Positions 35,025-45,244 of a DNA stretch of 64,000 nt are shown here, piece by piece. The stretch spans positions 1 through 64,000 of the forward strand of contig JAMAHW010000110.1 in the NCBI GenBank assembly GCA_023627715.1. Reading direction: 5' to 3'. Under the pieces are notes generated by a model that saw only the letters and a list, made by a program, of their open reading frames with translations, ran no database searches and had not been told where the DNA came from. Position 1 is the stretch's first letter, and every line of letters begins with the position of its first letter. The DNA is from Periconia sp. R9002 (Eukaryota; Ascomycota; Dothideomycetes; Pleosporales; Periconiaceae). The translations under genes were made by a program, and so were the position numbers.

Positions 35025-35842
35025 TCAACGACGTATTCCGGCATTTTTGAGAAGGGCAAGCGCACTCTCGAAAGCCTTTACCACTTCGATATCTGCAACA
35101 GTAACACGTTAGCAAAGACCGGAAATCAATTCTCGATGGGATGAATCTGGTCTGCGTACAATGGTTCCGCGTCTTTTCGAGATTGTGCTCCGCATGCTGA
35201 ACATACGCAGCACGGGTTTTGAGGCTGCAACGGAACAAACAACATTAGCTTCGTGCTCTGTTCTGAGCATATTAGAGTGGTTATGGATGTTCAAGTACCG
35301 TGAGAAGGAGCGGTCGGTTTCGTGACTCCAGCCAGCATCAGCCCAGATCCTGAAAAACTTTTTTGGGATAAATCAGTCAACACTTTACAGTTCTTACTGC
35401 TCCCCAAACTCAAGACAAGAAGTACCTTCATAAGCTGAACCCACTCATCAAGAAGTTGGGTCTCGTCGTTGGTGGCCTGGTCCATGGCGTTGTGGTAGCG
35501 AGTAAGCATCTCCGTCCAAAGGAAGTCTGGGATTCTGTCCGCAGGATTAAACTCCTCTTCTCCCTCGATACTGTGTTCCTCGGGCTCTTGTTCTTTGCCT
35601 TGGTCAGAGACGTCGCTTGTCTCGGCGTTCTTATGCTGCTGTGCAGAGGGCGGCGGCTCCGTGCCGTCTTGAGCTTCTGAAGACCTAATCTCGACGGGTG
35701 CCTCGCTGTGTCCTTGATTATTTCTAGGGTCCATCTCATCTAGAAAGCTGTCCGAGAATAGTTGTAACGATGATGGAATGAAGTTCTCTGGCTTTGCTTC
35801 TTCGGGAAGGGACACGGAGGTGGACGGCTCGCGGACTGACAT
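35025..35842 (-). CDS. Small acidic helical protein, unrecognised
   Basis: Four inferred exons: 35842-35426, 35357-35299, 35224-35160 and 35092-35025 (202 aa). The N-terminal ~95 residues are acidic, Ser/Pro/Glu-rich and probably disordered. The C-terminal ~105 residues look helical and conserved: DFLWTEMLTRYHNAMDQ, LLDEWVQLMKFFRIWADAGWSHET, then RLKTRAAYVQHAEHNLEKTRNHYIEVVKAFESALALLKNAG. The acceptor of exon 2 is uncertain: a CAG eight nt downstream looks better, but only the AAAAAAG site keeps the helical frame open. Charged helices with this spacing would suit a small subunit of a complex. I do not recognise the family. Confidence 0.7.
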
Positions 35843-36353
35843 CGCTTCGATTTGGGATCACGTCGCAGTGGTTAATGCCACACAACTTCACGTAACCTCA
35901 TTGAAGATCATGAGAAGAATTCAAGGATTCCACTGCAGCAGAACAGCTTTGAATCTCGTCATTTACATTTCACGTGGAATGGTGGAATGGTGAGTCGGGA
36001 AAGAGCGCTAACCCGTTTTGACAATGGCTCCATGACCGTGGAAAGAACGTCACACGCCGCGCGGGTGCACCGGTGCCTGACTCGCGCTTGAGCTTAACAT
36101 TCACCAGTGTAACCTACACTTTCCTCCTCACAAACACTCCCCTTCACATCCTTTACCTCATATCTTAGCAAACTTTATATGTTTTTCACCGAACACGCCT
36201 CTAATTTCCTACAGGTCTACTAGCCTCCAGATGGAGTGTTGAATGAGCCTTCTCCACCCCGTGTGACCGACGAAGATGACGCCCCTCGCCCGCTCGCTCC
36301 CACCACAACCTTATTTACCAAGGGCAGGAGAGGTTACTTGATCGATTTACGCC
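35843..36353. promoter_or_regulatory. Divergent upstream region, small acidic protein gene / ATG14
   Basis: 511 bp between two divergent start codons. It contains CT-rich and CCAC-rich tracts before ATG14. Promoter role is inferred from position. Confidence 0.45.
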
Positions 36354-37976
36354 ATGAGTTGTGATATATGTGGAAAATCCGCCAGCCAGGCCGACGCGTT
36401 CCATTGCATTACTTGTGCCCGAAGCTATCTTGAACAACCCCGCATCGACCTCGTCAGGACGCTGATAGAAGGGGAGCAAATAGGGAAACACGTCGCGGCC
36501 GTCGTAGAGGGCTCAGAAGATAAGGAGAGCCAGCATGTATCGCTGGTGGACTCCAAGGGAGGCTTACTGGTCGATCGACAAGAATGTACAAACAATATCG
36601 AGCTTCAACGCACCCGAGCCGAAATCGCGGAGACAAATGAAAGGATGGAGACCATCGGCGAACAGGTTGACTTTCTGAGGGCTCAAATGGAAGATACTCG
36701 ACTGAGGGTCGAAGCCCTGAGGGCTCGTAACGCCCAGCGGAAGTCAGACATGTCCTCTGCAACTTACGGCGTGGATTCTAGGCGAGCGAACGAGTTGAAC
36801 AAGGTGCAGCAGATCATCAAGAAAACGGACTACGAATCGAACAAGACGCATATGGATACCGTTGAGATACGAAACTACCTGTGCAGTACAGCGGCCCGAC
36901 TGGCTGGCTTGAAAGTTACAAGGAGAAGAGTCAAGGAAGACGGTAGCATCAAGGAGGTTTACTGCATTGGGCCTGGCACGCGTATCAAGATTTTTGATCT
37001 CCGAGATCTGAATGATGCACCTCCCGACCAAGTCTCTGCATCCCTGGCTGCAGTTGCCCAACTTGTCGTGCGTGTTGCGGGCTATCTCGGCGTACGTCTA
37101 CCAGCAGAAATTACTTTGCCACACAACGACTATCCGCAGCCTACCATCTTCAGCCCTACCTCGTCATATCAAGGCAAAAGAGTCCCCTTTCCCGGGTCTA
37201 CTCCGTCTCATTCGTCAAGTAATAGCCCGGAAGCATCCCGCACGTTAGACCCCCGAGTGCATGTCCCCAAACCGAGGACCTTGTACATTGATCGGCCACT
37301 CAATCAACTGGCAGATGAAGATGCACCGGCATATTCCAATTTCCTCGAGGGTGTTACGCTGCTTGCCTACGATATTGCCTGGCTTTGCCGGAGCCAAGGT
37401 ATGAAAGACCAGTTCAAAGAATGGAGTGATGTCTGCTCTATCGGCCAGAATCTACATCGATTACTGGTCCTGCAGGAGACCAAGTTCCCCCAACGGCCGG
37501 AAAACCCGCTCGACAAGGACATTGCACCAGCGAAGACAAGCTCTAGGATTCCGATCAAGAGAAACCCCGTGGGATTCGGTGAGCTGTCACATGCCACAAG
37601 CCACTCCTTTTTGAATAATGCGGAGAACACACAATATCTGGGGGGGTGGGGCTTGACACCCATCAAAATCACAGATGAACTTAAGAAGTATCTGTACACG
37701 GAGCAGCAGAACCTCGAATGGGATAGACTAGATACAAAAGAATGGGAAGGTATGGACAACCTGATTACGGACGATCCGGTGCTTGTGGGCGAGAAACGAC
37801 GAGACAAGGCGGGAATTGATGCTGATGGACGGAGCGTTATGACGAGTACAACGGCGACTTCGAACAAGAGCAAGAGTCGGCATTCGGACGCGGGCGAGGA
37901 CAGAGCTCGAGGGGTGAATGGATGGACGAGGGTAAAGAGTCGCAGCAGTGATGATAAGGCAAAGATACCCAAATAG
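36354..37976 (+). CDS. ATG14: Atg14-like autophagy subunit of PI3-kinase complex I
   Basis: Single exon, 540 aa. The N-terminus carries the paired Cys motif typical of Atg14/Barkor (Cys3, Cys6, Cys18, Cys21: CDIC..CITC). A coiled coil follows at about 80-130 (RTRAEIAETNERMETIGEQVDFLRAQMEDTRLRVEALRARN), the region used to bind Vps30/Beclin 1. The Atg14/UVRAG domain continues with LCSTAARLAGL, RIKIFDLRDLN, LAAVAQLVVRVAGYLGVRLPAEITLP, and FLEGVTLLAYDIAWLCRSQG. The tail is Ser/Lys-rich. The role is to direct Vps34 to the autophagosome assembly site. UVRAG/Vps38 is the alternative, but the Cys pairs favour Atg14. Confidence 0.88.
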   Translation: MSCDICGKSASQADAFHCITCARSYLEQPRIDLVRTLIEGEQIGKHVAAVVEGSEDKESQHVSLVDSKGGLLVDRQECTNNIELQRTRAEIAETNERMETIGEQVDFLRAQMEDTRLRVEALRARNAQRKSDMSSATYGVDSRRANELNKVQQIIKKTDYESNKTHMDTVEIRNYLCSTAARLAGLKVTRRRVKEDGSIKEVYCIGPGTRIKIFDLRDLNDAPPDQVSASLAAVAQLVVRVAGYLGVRLPAEITLPHNDYPQPTIFSPTSSYQGKRVPFPGSTPSHSSSNSPEASRTLDPRVHVPKPRTLYIDRPLNQLADEDAPAYSNFLEGVTLLAYDIAWLCRSQGMKDQFKEWSDVCSIGQNLHRLLVLQETKFPQRPENPLDKDIAPAKTSSRIPIKRNPVGFGELSHATSHSFLNNAENTQYLGGWGLTPIKITDELKKYLYTEQQNLEWDRLDTKEWEGMDNLITDDPVLVGEKRRDKAGIDADGRSVMTSTTATSNKSKSRHSDAGEDRARGVNGWTRVKSRSSDDKAKIPK

Positions 37977-38861
37977 ATGACGAGGCTGCTTCTAGAGCAG
38001 AATAGGTGCACTAGGTATAGATTTGCATGCATGCGTGTATAAGAATAGACAGGGGTCATGCGGGTGTTAATACAAATGTATCTATCCTAAGAAAACCTCC
38101 AAGCGTTGTATGTGTTTAGAGTGCGGGCTGTTTGAGGCCTGGGTGGCAATGCAACTCACTTGAACATTGAGAGTACCAGTCGTTATTCACAAATCAGATA
38201 ACTGTACTAGACACCCTACGTAGGTCGTAGAGCTTCTGACTCGTAGAAATTATTAATCCTCCCGATATGTGACTTCCCGGCGTGTCACCCCTCTGTAGGT
38301 AATCAGTGCCAGAGTCAGTCACAGGGCTGATAAGTAATAACCTTACAGGCGTGAACGGTGAGCCGACGTCAGGATTCCAAAGCCGCTGCAAGGCGTTCGG
38401 ACAATATTATCACACCATCCGCGCTAACCCCGGATTCATCATCACTTCTGGACTGCAACTCCATCCATTTCCATCGTCTTGGGCATTTCTCAGCTTCTCA
38501 GATTATTCAGACCGCCCCCCGGGCGCCCTGCCTTTATCCAGAAGGTATAAGATGAAGCCGCCATTCCCCGTAGTCGCGTGGCCCGTCAGATACACAATAT
38601 CACACACAATAAATCCCTGATCGCGCCATTTCTTGTGGTCAGGACAAAGGATACCCACCCTTCCCAACCAATTTTTTACATAAATCCTCTGCACGCTAAA
38701 ACTCTATTTTTTTTGCAACACATCACAAGGCTGTCTTTTCGTCAGTCAGGAATTGTAGCTGCTTCTATATCTCTTCTTCTCCCTCGACGGTTTTCCAGCG
38801 CAAATCCCACTTTCTTTTTTCTACACAGACGCCAGTTGAAGTTGAGCGAGCCCTAAAAATC
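37977..38861. other. Intergenic, upstream of cystathionine gamma-lyase
   Basis: 885 bp between two plus-strand genes. It holds the ATG14 3' UTR and the CYS3 promoter. No gene or repeat was recognised. Confidence 0.5.
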
Positions 38862-40217
38862 ATGACGTTTGCGGAGCACCCAATTGAGACCCCGCCACGG
38901 GCGCCATCGCCAGTTCATCGTTTTGGTACGCTTGCTGTACACGCTGGAAGCCCTCACGACCCGGTTACTGGCGCTGTCATTGAACCTGTACGTGATATTT
39001 CCCGTCTTTGTTGAAATCATTCTTGCTGACTCAATTCGAAAAGATCTCACTTTCTACGACATTTGCGCAAACCAGTGTTGGAAAGCCAGTCGGCCTGTAC
39101 GAATATTCGCGATCTTCGAACCCCAACAGGTATTTTCGCGACTCCGCAGACCATTGCATGATTTGAAGCTAACAACCCTCCCAGGGATAACTTTGAGAAA
39201 GCTGTGGCTGCTCTCGAGCATGCTCGCTACGCTCTGGCCTTCAGTTCGGGTTCCGCGACCACAGCCAACATTCTCCAGTCCCTTGCCGCCGGCTCCCATG
39301 TCATCTCAGTATCTGACGTGTACGGTGGAACCCACCGATACTTCACCAAAGTCGCGGCAACCCACGACGTGCTCGTGACCTTCACCCCCAACATCGACGA
39401 CGACATCGCCGACCTCATCCGCCCGGAGACCAAGCTGATCTGGATCGAATCCCCCTCTAACCCAACCCTCCGCCTCGTAGACATCCGAAAAGTCGCTACC
39501 ACGGCCCACCAACATGGCATCCTAGTAGTAGTCGACAACACCTTCCTCTCCCCCTACGTGCAGAACCCGCTGGACCACGGCGCCGACATTGTCGTACACT
39601 CGGTGACCAAGTACATCAACGGACACTCGGACGTGGTCATGGGCGCAGCGGCCTTCAACTCAGAAGACATCTTCAACCGACTCTCGTTCCTGCAAAACGC
39701 CATCGGTGCCATCCCTTCCGCGTTCGACTCGTGGCTCGCCCACCGCGGCCTCAAGACGCTACACCTGCGCGCCCGCGAGGCCACAAAGAACGCAACCGGC
39801 GTCGCCACCGCCCTCGAGGCCTCCCCCCACGTCATCGCCGTAAACTACCCGGGCCTCCGCTCCCACCCGCAACACTCGATCGCGCTCAAGCAGCACCGCG
39901 ACGGAATGGGCGGCGGCATGCTGTCGTTCCGCATCCGCGGCGGTCACGAGGCCGCTGAGCGCTTCTGCCAGGCTACCAAGATCTTCACCCTCGCTGAGTC
40001 TCTCGGTGGTGTCGAGTCCCTTGTTGAAGTCCCCAGCGCCATGACGCACGGTGGCATCCCCAAGGAGCAGCGCGAGGCCGCCGGCGTGTTTGACGATCTC
40101 GTCCGCGTGAGCTGCGGTATTGAGGACGAGGCGGATCTCGTTGCCGATGTGCTGCAGGCGCTGGAGAAGGCCGTTGTCGTGGGTGGTAAGATCTCGAATG
40201 GGAATGGCCTTGCTTAA
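38862..40217 (+). CDS. CYS3: Cystathionine gamma-lyase
   Basis: Three exons: 38862-38987, 39044-39129 and 39185-40217 (414 aa). The PLP enzyme splits cystathionine to cysteine, 2-oxobutyrate and ammonia. Key features are HAGSPHDPVTGAVIEPISLSTTFAQ at the N-terminus, YEYSRSSNPNRDNFEKAVAALE, SSGSATTANILQ, VVDNTFLSPYVQNPLDHGADIVVHSVTKYINGHSDVVMG with the PLP Lys in SVTKY, and AMTHGGIPKEQREAAGVFDDLVRVSCGIE at the C-terminus. These fit gamma-lyase better than cystathionine beta-lyase or gamma-synthase. A 330-codon open frame on the opposite strand is a shadow. Confidence 0.93.
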
Positions 40218-41079
40218 GAGGAGCAGCTGTCCAATTCTCCAATCATCTTTTTTTAACGTCTGCGAAACGTTTCTTACGACTTCTTCTGCCCAACATTTTT
40301 TTATCTCTTCCGCCTGCCCCCTTTGTCCGCCCATGAAAAAAAATGATAAGAAGGGTGGACGGGGAGGTTGCTTGACGACCGTTTTTATGATGGGAAAGGA
40401 AGGAACCCTCTCGAGATTTCCTAAGGAGAGACTTGCATGCACGAAAATTGTGCTTTTTTCTTTTCTCCAGTTTTTAGCTGTCAGAAACAAAACCCCTAGC
40501 CCTAGCATTTTAGATACCAAATACCACCTCACGACGGAACATGTTTGAACCCCACATCTTATGTCCGTCTCTTTGTATACATATGCATACATTCTCTGCT
40601 CCCTCATAGAAACCCGAAAAACAAAAAACCGACTCAACGCAATCGTGGCGTTCGCTGGTTTTCTTGCTACGCAAATCTCAACGAACGTTGTCCCTCCTGA
40701 GTCAGGAAAAAGACATCTCGCACATCTCAACGTCGATACTTCTACGTACAAGCCTCAGTGATGTACTGGTTAGTTCAGGTGGAATGAATGGTAAGGGCTA
40801 CGCATGTATAAGTACACAGCACACAAGACACAACAATAGAGAGAATAGGGCATAGCAATGATAGTAACAGCATACATATCGCAGCCCCAAAAAAGGGAAG
40901 CAAGAGGGTATCATTCAACAGAAGGGGCGGGGGGAGAAGGAAGGTAAGAGGGCAGGGAAGGGGAGATGCCAAATATGACACCAATGTAAACCGTCCAAAA
41001 ACCAAGTCAGAAGAGTGGAAAAAAATCGAGTGATCCCCAGTCTAAAACCCACACAATTCATCAACAAAACAAAACAACA
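40218..41079. other. Convergent 3' intergenic region
   Basis: 862 bp between CYS3 (+) and the phosphodiesterase gene (-). It contains 3'-UTR-like T-rich and A-rich stretches and no recognisable gene. Confidence 0.55.
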
Positions 41080-43322
41080 TCACCCACCCTCTTCCTTCCC
41101 CTCCCCCTTACCTTCATTACCACCCTTCGCACCCGGCATATGTGTTTTCAAAAACTGACTAACCCACTCCTCAATATGATCCGCCTTATGCGTAAGGACC
41201 TGCCACCAGGTCAGCTGCGCTTCGCTCGACTGCGTAGCAGCAGCAGCAGTCGGGCTGCTCTGCGTTGGGGAGGCAGAAGTAGGTGTCGAGGAAGCCGGCG
41301 ATGGTATGGAGGGTGGTGGAGGAGGATCAGAGGGCGTTTCGTTGGCCGGGGTGTCGGGGTCGGTGTGCAGACCCACGGGTTTGAGGGGGAGCCGGAGGGT
41401 GCCGTTGTTCGGGGCTGGAGTGATGGAGAGGGAGTCGCAGATTATGTTGTAGAGGTGGATGTTTTCTGATTAAGAAATATTAGCGAAGAGTTCATGTTTA
41501 AGATTGAACAGACGTAGGGTGGGTAGGTACTTACGGAAAGGCTCGACACGACTGTTGGGTTGGTGAGGGAAAGCAGGACCCCTGGCGACGAAAATGGCTC
41601 GCATGAGCGGGTGTTCATGATCGTATCCGTGAATTCCTCGCGGGTGGTACACCTCGCCGTTCTTCTTCATCTCCTCTACATCGCCGGAGCTCTTGTCCAT
41701 GATGGCCCAGCCGGCTTTGGGAATGATCCAGAGAGGCGCAATGCGGTCGTTTTGCGAAAAGTGGTAGCGCTCAGGCATGTCCTTGTCGCGCAGGTATACT
41801 TCGACGTTGGTCATGTTTTGGGTTTTGTCGAGAATCTGTTTGTGAAGTCGCTCGATGTCGGAGGACTTCTTTGGACGCAGGCCGAAATGTGGCCAACCAT
41901 CAATGTGCTCGATCTCTGCTGGGTCAACGAGATTTTCCAACTGTATGAGACGGGATGTATCGGTGGTGGCCATGCCGTGATCTGATACGACGACGACGTT
42001 TACTATATCAGTGAGGTTGCGCATTTGGAGGCCCTTGAGAATACCACCCAGCATGGTATCGGCATCTTTGATTGTTTGGCGAATCTCAGTGCTGTTTGGT
42101 CCAAATTCATGTCCATCAGCATCGACATTGGGGACGTAGGCAGCAATAAGCTGTGGACGTGGTTGGTCCATGTTAGCCCCTATATCTTCAGGCCCAGGCA
42201 GGTCTAGCCAGCTCATGATGCGGTCAACCTTTCGAGACAGGACTTCCGAGCCGTTGTATTTGTCCACATATGCTGGCTCGATGACAGGGTTGCGTACTTC
42301 AGAACCAGGCCACATGTGCACTGCAACCCGTACGTTCTGTCTCTCCGCAGTTTGCCACAACGGTTCTCCTCCCCACCAAGACGCCTGCAGGCTCCGGGTT
42401 GGATCTGTGTAGAAGAACTCCTTTTGCATGTCCGGGTCCCAGAATGAATTGCCTACAATTCCGTGTGCCTCTGGATATAACCCAGTAGCCATAGTGTAAT
42501 GATTTGGAAAGGTAACCGAAGGGAAGCTAGGAAGCATGTACTTTGGCGATACGCCCTCCTCTATAAACTTGTTGAGGGTTGGTGTGAGGCCACGATAGAG
42601 GAAATCGGCGCGGAAGCCGTCGAGAGATATCAAGATGGTCGTCGGAGCGAATAGGGATGTACCGTTGGATACTAAAGTTGCCGCCGACGTTGTATGCTTA
42701 GACTTCGAGACTCTGTATGCTGCGAATAATAGGATGAGGAAGAGACCGATTATGCTCAGATATATGATCACTCGACGCCAGGTACGTCTCTTTTGAGTCT
42801 ATTGTACTTATTAGCTTTGCACGCGAGAAAGGCCAAGGTTTCCGTCATTCATATGAAATAGTTGACTGTTATCACCCATGTCTTCACACGTACCTTTCTC
42901 TGTATGTTCATCGCTTGGGGGCGTTTCTCGTCCCCGTCATTCGACGAAACAAGACTATCGCTCGATAGCGAGATTCCCTCCTCCATCTCATACATCAGCG
43001 TGCTTTCTTCTCCGGCCTCTTCTCTTCTTTTAGCCCTATTTCGCATCCGCTTTGTTTTTGTCTTTTGTTCATCGCTATAAGGCTCTGTCTCTTTGCCGCC
43101 TTTCCTATTGAACAATCCTGCCGCACCTTTCTCCTTCCCTTTGCCGCTGGTAAGCAGACGTTCTCTCTCATCTTCTGACTCTAGCAAATCATGGTCATCT
43201 TCTTCTGTGCCGTACTCATCGTCCTCCTCAGATGAGAGCTCGTAAAGGGTTTGTTCGTCGGCGCTCCTAGGGGATTCTGGCTCCGGGGCCCGGGGGATGG
43301 TTTCGCGTCGCATTGTGCTCAT
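41080..43322 (-). CDS. Nucleotide pyrophosphatase/phosphodiesterase, type II membrane protein
   Basis: Three exons: 43322-42894, 42798-41535 and 41465-41080 (692 aa). The N-terminal ~150 residues are acidic and charged, presumably cytosolic, followed by one membrane helix (VIIYLSIIGLFLILLFAAY). The alkaline-phosphatase-fold NPP domain lies outside. Metal and nucleophile residues are present: LISLDGFRADF, the nucleophile Thr in PSVTFPNHY, VDADGHEFGP, and VVVSDHGM. NPP enzymes cleave phosphodiester and pyrophosphate bonds in nucleotides and nucleotide sugars. The C-terminal extension is Pro/Ser/Thr-rich (about 70 residues) and ends Gly/Lys/Glu-rich. Yeast Npp1/Npp2 are the nearest named relatives. 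Confidence 0.93.
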
Positions 43323-43664
43323 TTTTCATAAAAGGAGTGAACGTGTACGCTCCTACTATGAGGTTTACATCGTCAGTACGAAAGGTGGAAGGAGCTACGT
43401 GTTGCGGCGGTCCGGAGGTTCGGTGGTTTGAGTGCTGCTGATTCAGGGCTTGGCAGTAACAGCGCGTCAGGAGGTATGTGCAACATAGAAATAGTGAGCG
43501 GCATTGCGAGAAATTATAATATTCTATTGCACATCCGGAGTAATACGGCTGGTGCCAAGATGAAATAAGGAGAAAATCTATCGTAGTTTGGGTAAGATAT
43601 GCATGCATCCTCTCGATGAAGATTGAAGAGATGAAGTACTTATGTACAATGAGCTGATAACAAC
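43323..43664. other. Intergenic, upstream of the NPP gene
   Basis: 342 bp between two minus-strand genes. It holds the NPP promoter and the 3' UTR of the preceding gene. Nothing else was recognised. Confidence 0.5.
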
Positions 43665-44942
43665 TCAAGACATAGTAAGAATAACTTCTTCCCCAGCATC
43701 CAACCATTGAGATCCCGACTTCACTATTCGACCGTTCGAGCACAACCAAAGTAATATCCAAATGTGCTCCACAATCTCGCCCCAGCAATACGCACGTACA
43801 ATATCCAATCCATGCGAAGGTGTTTCGTCACGATAAAGACCCACACCCCATCCAATCCGGCCACTACACACATAGTCGCCAAATGAAGCCCAGAACTGAA
43901 GTTGAAGGTCAAGAGGCCAAGTGCGGCAGTTCAGCATCCAGTGCTCGCGCTCATCATGTCGTAATCTTCGGCGAGTATGAAGAGGTTTGAATCTTTTGGG
44001 ATTCTGGTGTTTAATTGCAGCGAGGAAAGGTGTGATCTGCGATGGGAGAGTCTCTGGAGTATCCATAGTCACTTTGGGTGGAGGAGGAAGAATCTCGAAA
44101 GGGAGGTCGCAGAAATCCGGGGTCATACGGGAATCCTTAGTAGCTACCATATCTGTCACATAAGGCAAGGGGTGAGAAGCCTCTGCTACTAGAGGCGGGA
44201 TTTGACTATTTTCTAAGTGTCCCGAAGCACTTGAAATGGCCTTCTCCCCAGGGGAGGGGCTTCTGACCTCATTTTTCGAACATTGTTCAGCTGGACGTGT
44301 TTCTTTCTGGGGCTTCTCAGGTATACGTGGGGTCTCAGGCACAAGCTCGTCTTCTTCCGTCTCTTCTCCCGCATCTTCTTGCGTATCTTCTGAGGTAGTA
44401 GAAAGGTTGTCCATCACTTGGCTTTCCATACACTGAAGAGCAAGTTGAGTATCGTCGATGATGGCCTCATCCCAATTCATGGACGATTCTGTCCCAGTGA
44501 AGAATGATCTGGAGCTCTTAAAGTTCGACCTTTGACGCTGATCCTCTCTCCATTTAGTTTGCAGACGCTCAAGTTGTTCTAGCCTGCTCGAGGACGGAAT
44601 CGAATCCTTCTGGGTTGGTGCTCGAGGGTCCCGTTGCGTTTGGACTCCGATCCAATCCGCAGAATCAACTTGAGAGGGGAAGCTACCATAACTGTCTCTG
44701 CTGGTATTTGAATTTTTGGAGGTAGACGATATTGTTTCGTTCGCGTTGGTTGGCGTGGGCCGTTCGGTTTCGGTTGAGAGATGAGTTAATCCATGTTTTT
44801 GATTGTGATGCTTAGCATTCCCATCATCATGTACTCGATAGGGTTCAAAGTGCAAATAATCTTCGGCTACGGCACGATAAATGTCATCGTTCTGTTTCGT
44901 TGTAGGAGCAGATATGTGAACCAAAATTTCCGAGGTGTCCAT
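43665..44942 (-). CDS. Unrecognised protein with a Trp-rich C-terminal domain
   Basis: Single exon, 425 aa. The first ~300 residues are hydrophilic, with Ser/Thr/Glu-rich low-complexity parts and no clear domain. The last ~110 residues are compact and Trp/Arg/Cys-rich, beginning with FKPLHTRRRLRHDEREHWMLNC, then TWPLDLQLQFWASFGDYVCSGRIGWGVGLYRDE and IVEHIWILLWLCSNG. This block looks like a conserved fold, because it is dense in aromatic residues and glycines. I do not recognise the family and assign no function. It sits divergently 302 bp from eIF3d. Confidence 0.8.
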   Translation of the reverse strand: MDTSEILVHISAPTTKQNDDIYRAVAEDYLHFEPYRVHDDGNAKHHNQKHGLTHLSTETERPTPTNANETISSTSKNSNTSRDSYGSFPSQVDSADWIGVQTQRDPRAPTQKDSIPSSSRLEQLERLQTKWREDQRQRSNFKSSRSFFTGTESSMNWDEAIIDDTQLALQCMESQVMDNLSTTSEDTQEDAGEETEEDELVPETPRIPEKPQKETRPAEQCSKNEVRSPSPGEKAISSASGHLENSQIPPLVAEASHPLPYVTDMVATKDSRMTPDFCDLPFEILPPPPKVTMDTPETLPSQITPFLAAIKHQNPKRFKPLHTRRRLRHDEREHWMLNCRTWPLDLQLQFWASFGDYVCSGRIGWGVGLYRDETPSHGLDIVRAYCWGEIVEHIWILLWLCSNGRIVKSGSQWLDAGEEVILTMS

Positions 44943-45244
44943 GGTTGAGGGTAAGTACGGGCGAGGTTATTGATGAAGCCATAGCTGCAAGTAGAATATA
45001 TCACTGTGCGGGCCTAACAAGCCAGGTGCACACGGCGAACATAGATTCACTTACTTGAACAAGAACGGTTGTCATGTGAAGTTAGCGCTTTGTTCCATCC
45101 ATGGACGCGTTTGAAGGCAAGATGCCTCGGTCAAACATTTCGCCTAGCGCAACTGCGCCAAGATTTCTTGCCCGCACTTCGAAGTTGTTCAGAATTGTTC
45201 GCGAAAGTAAAGGTTGCCCCACCCAGAAGACAACCACAGACACA
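44943..45244. promoter_or_regulatory. Shared divergent upstream region, unknown gene / eIF3d
   Basis: 302 bp between the two start codons. The eIF3d 5' leader must be here. An open frame extends upstream of the eIF3d ATG, but homology begins at 45245. Confidence 0.5.

Noticed and set aside
37367..38059. 230-codon minus-strand open frame
   Set aside because: Antisense to the ATG14 coding region. No domain.
38117..38132. Second copy of the MITE end (AGTGCGGGCT near 38 kb)
   Set aside because: Only a 10-base match, without a partner inverted end or AT-rich interior. A chance match is likely in 64 kb.
39759..40751. 330-codon minus-strand open frame
   Set aside because: It overlaps the conserved cystathionine gamma-lyase gene on the other strand and its 3' UTR. 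The overlapping part mirrors the lyase codons.
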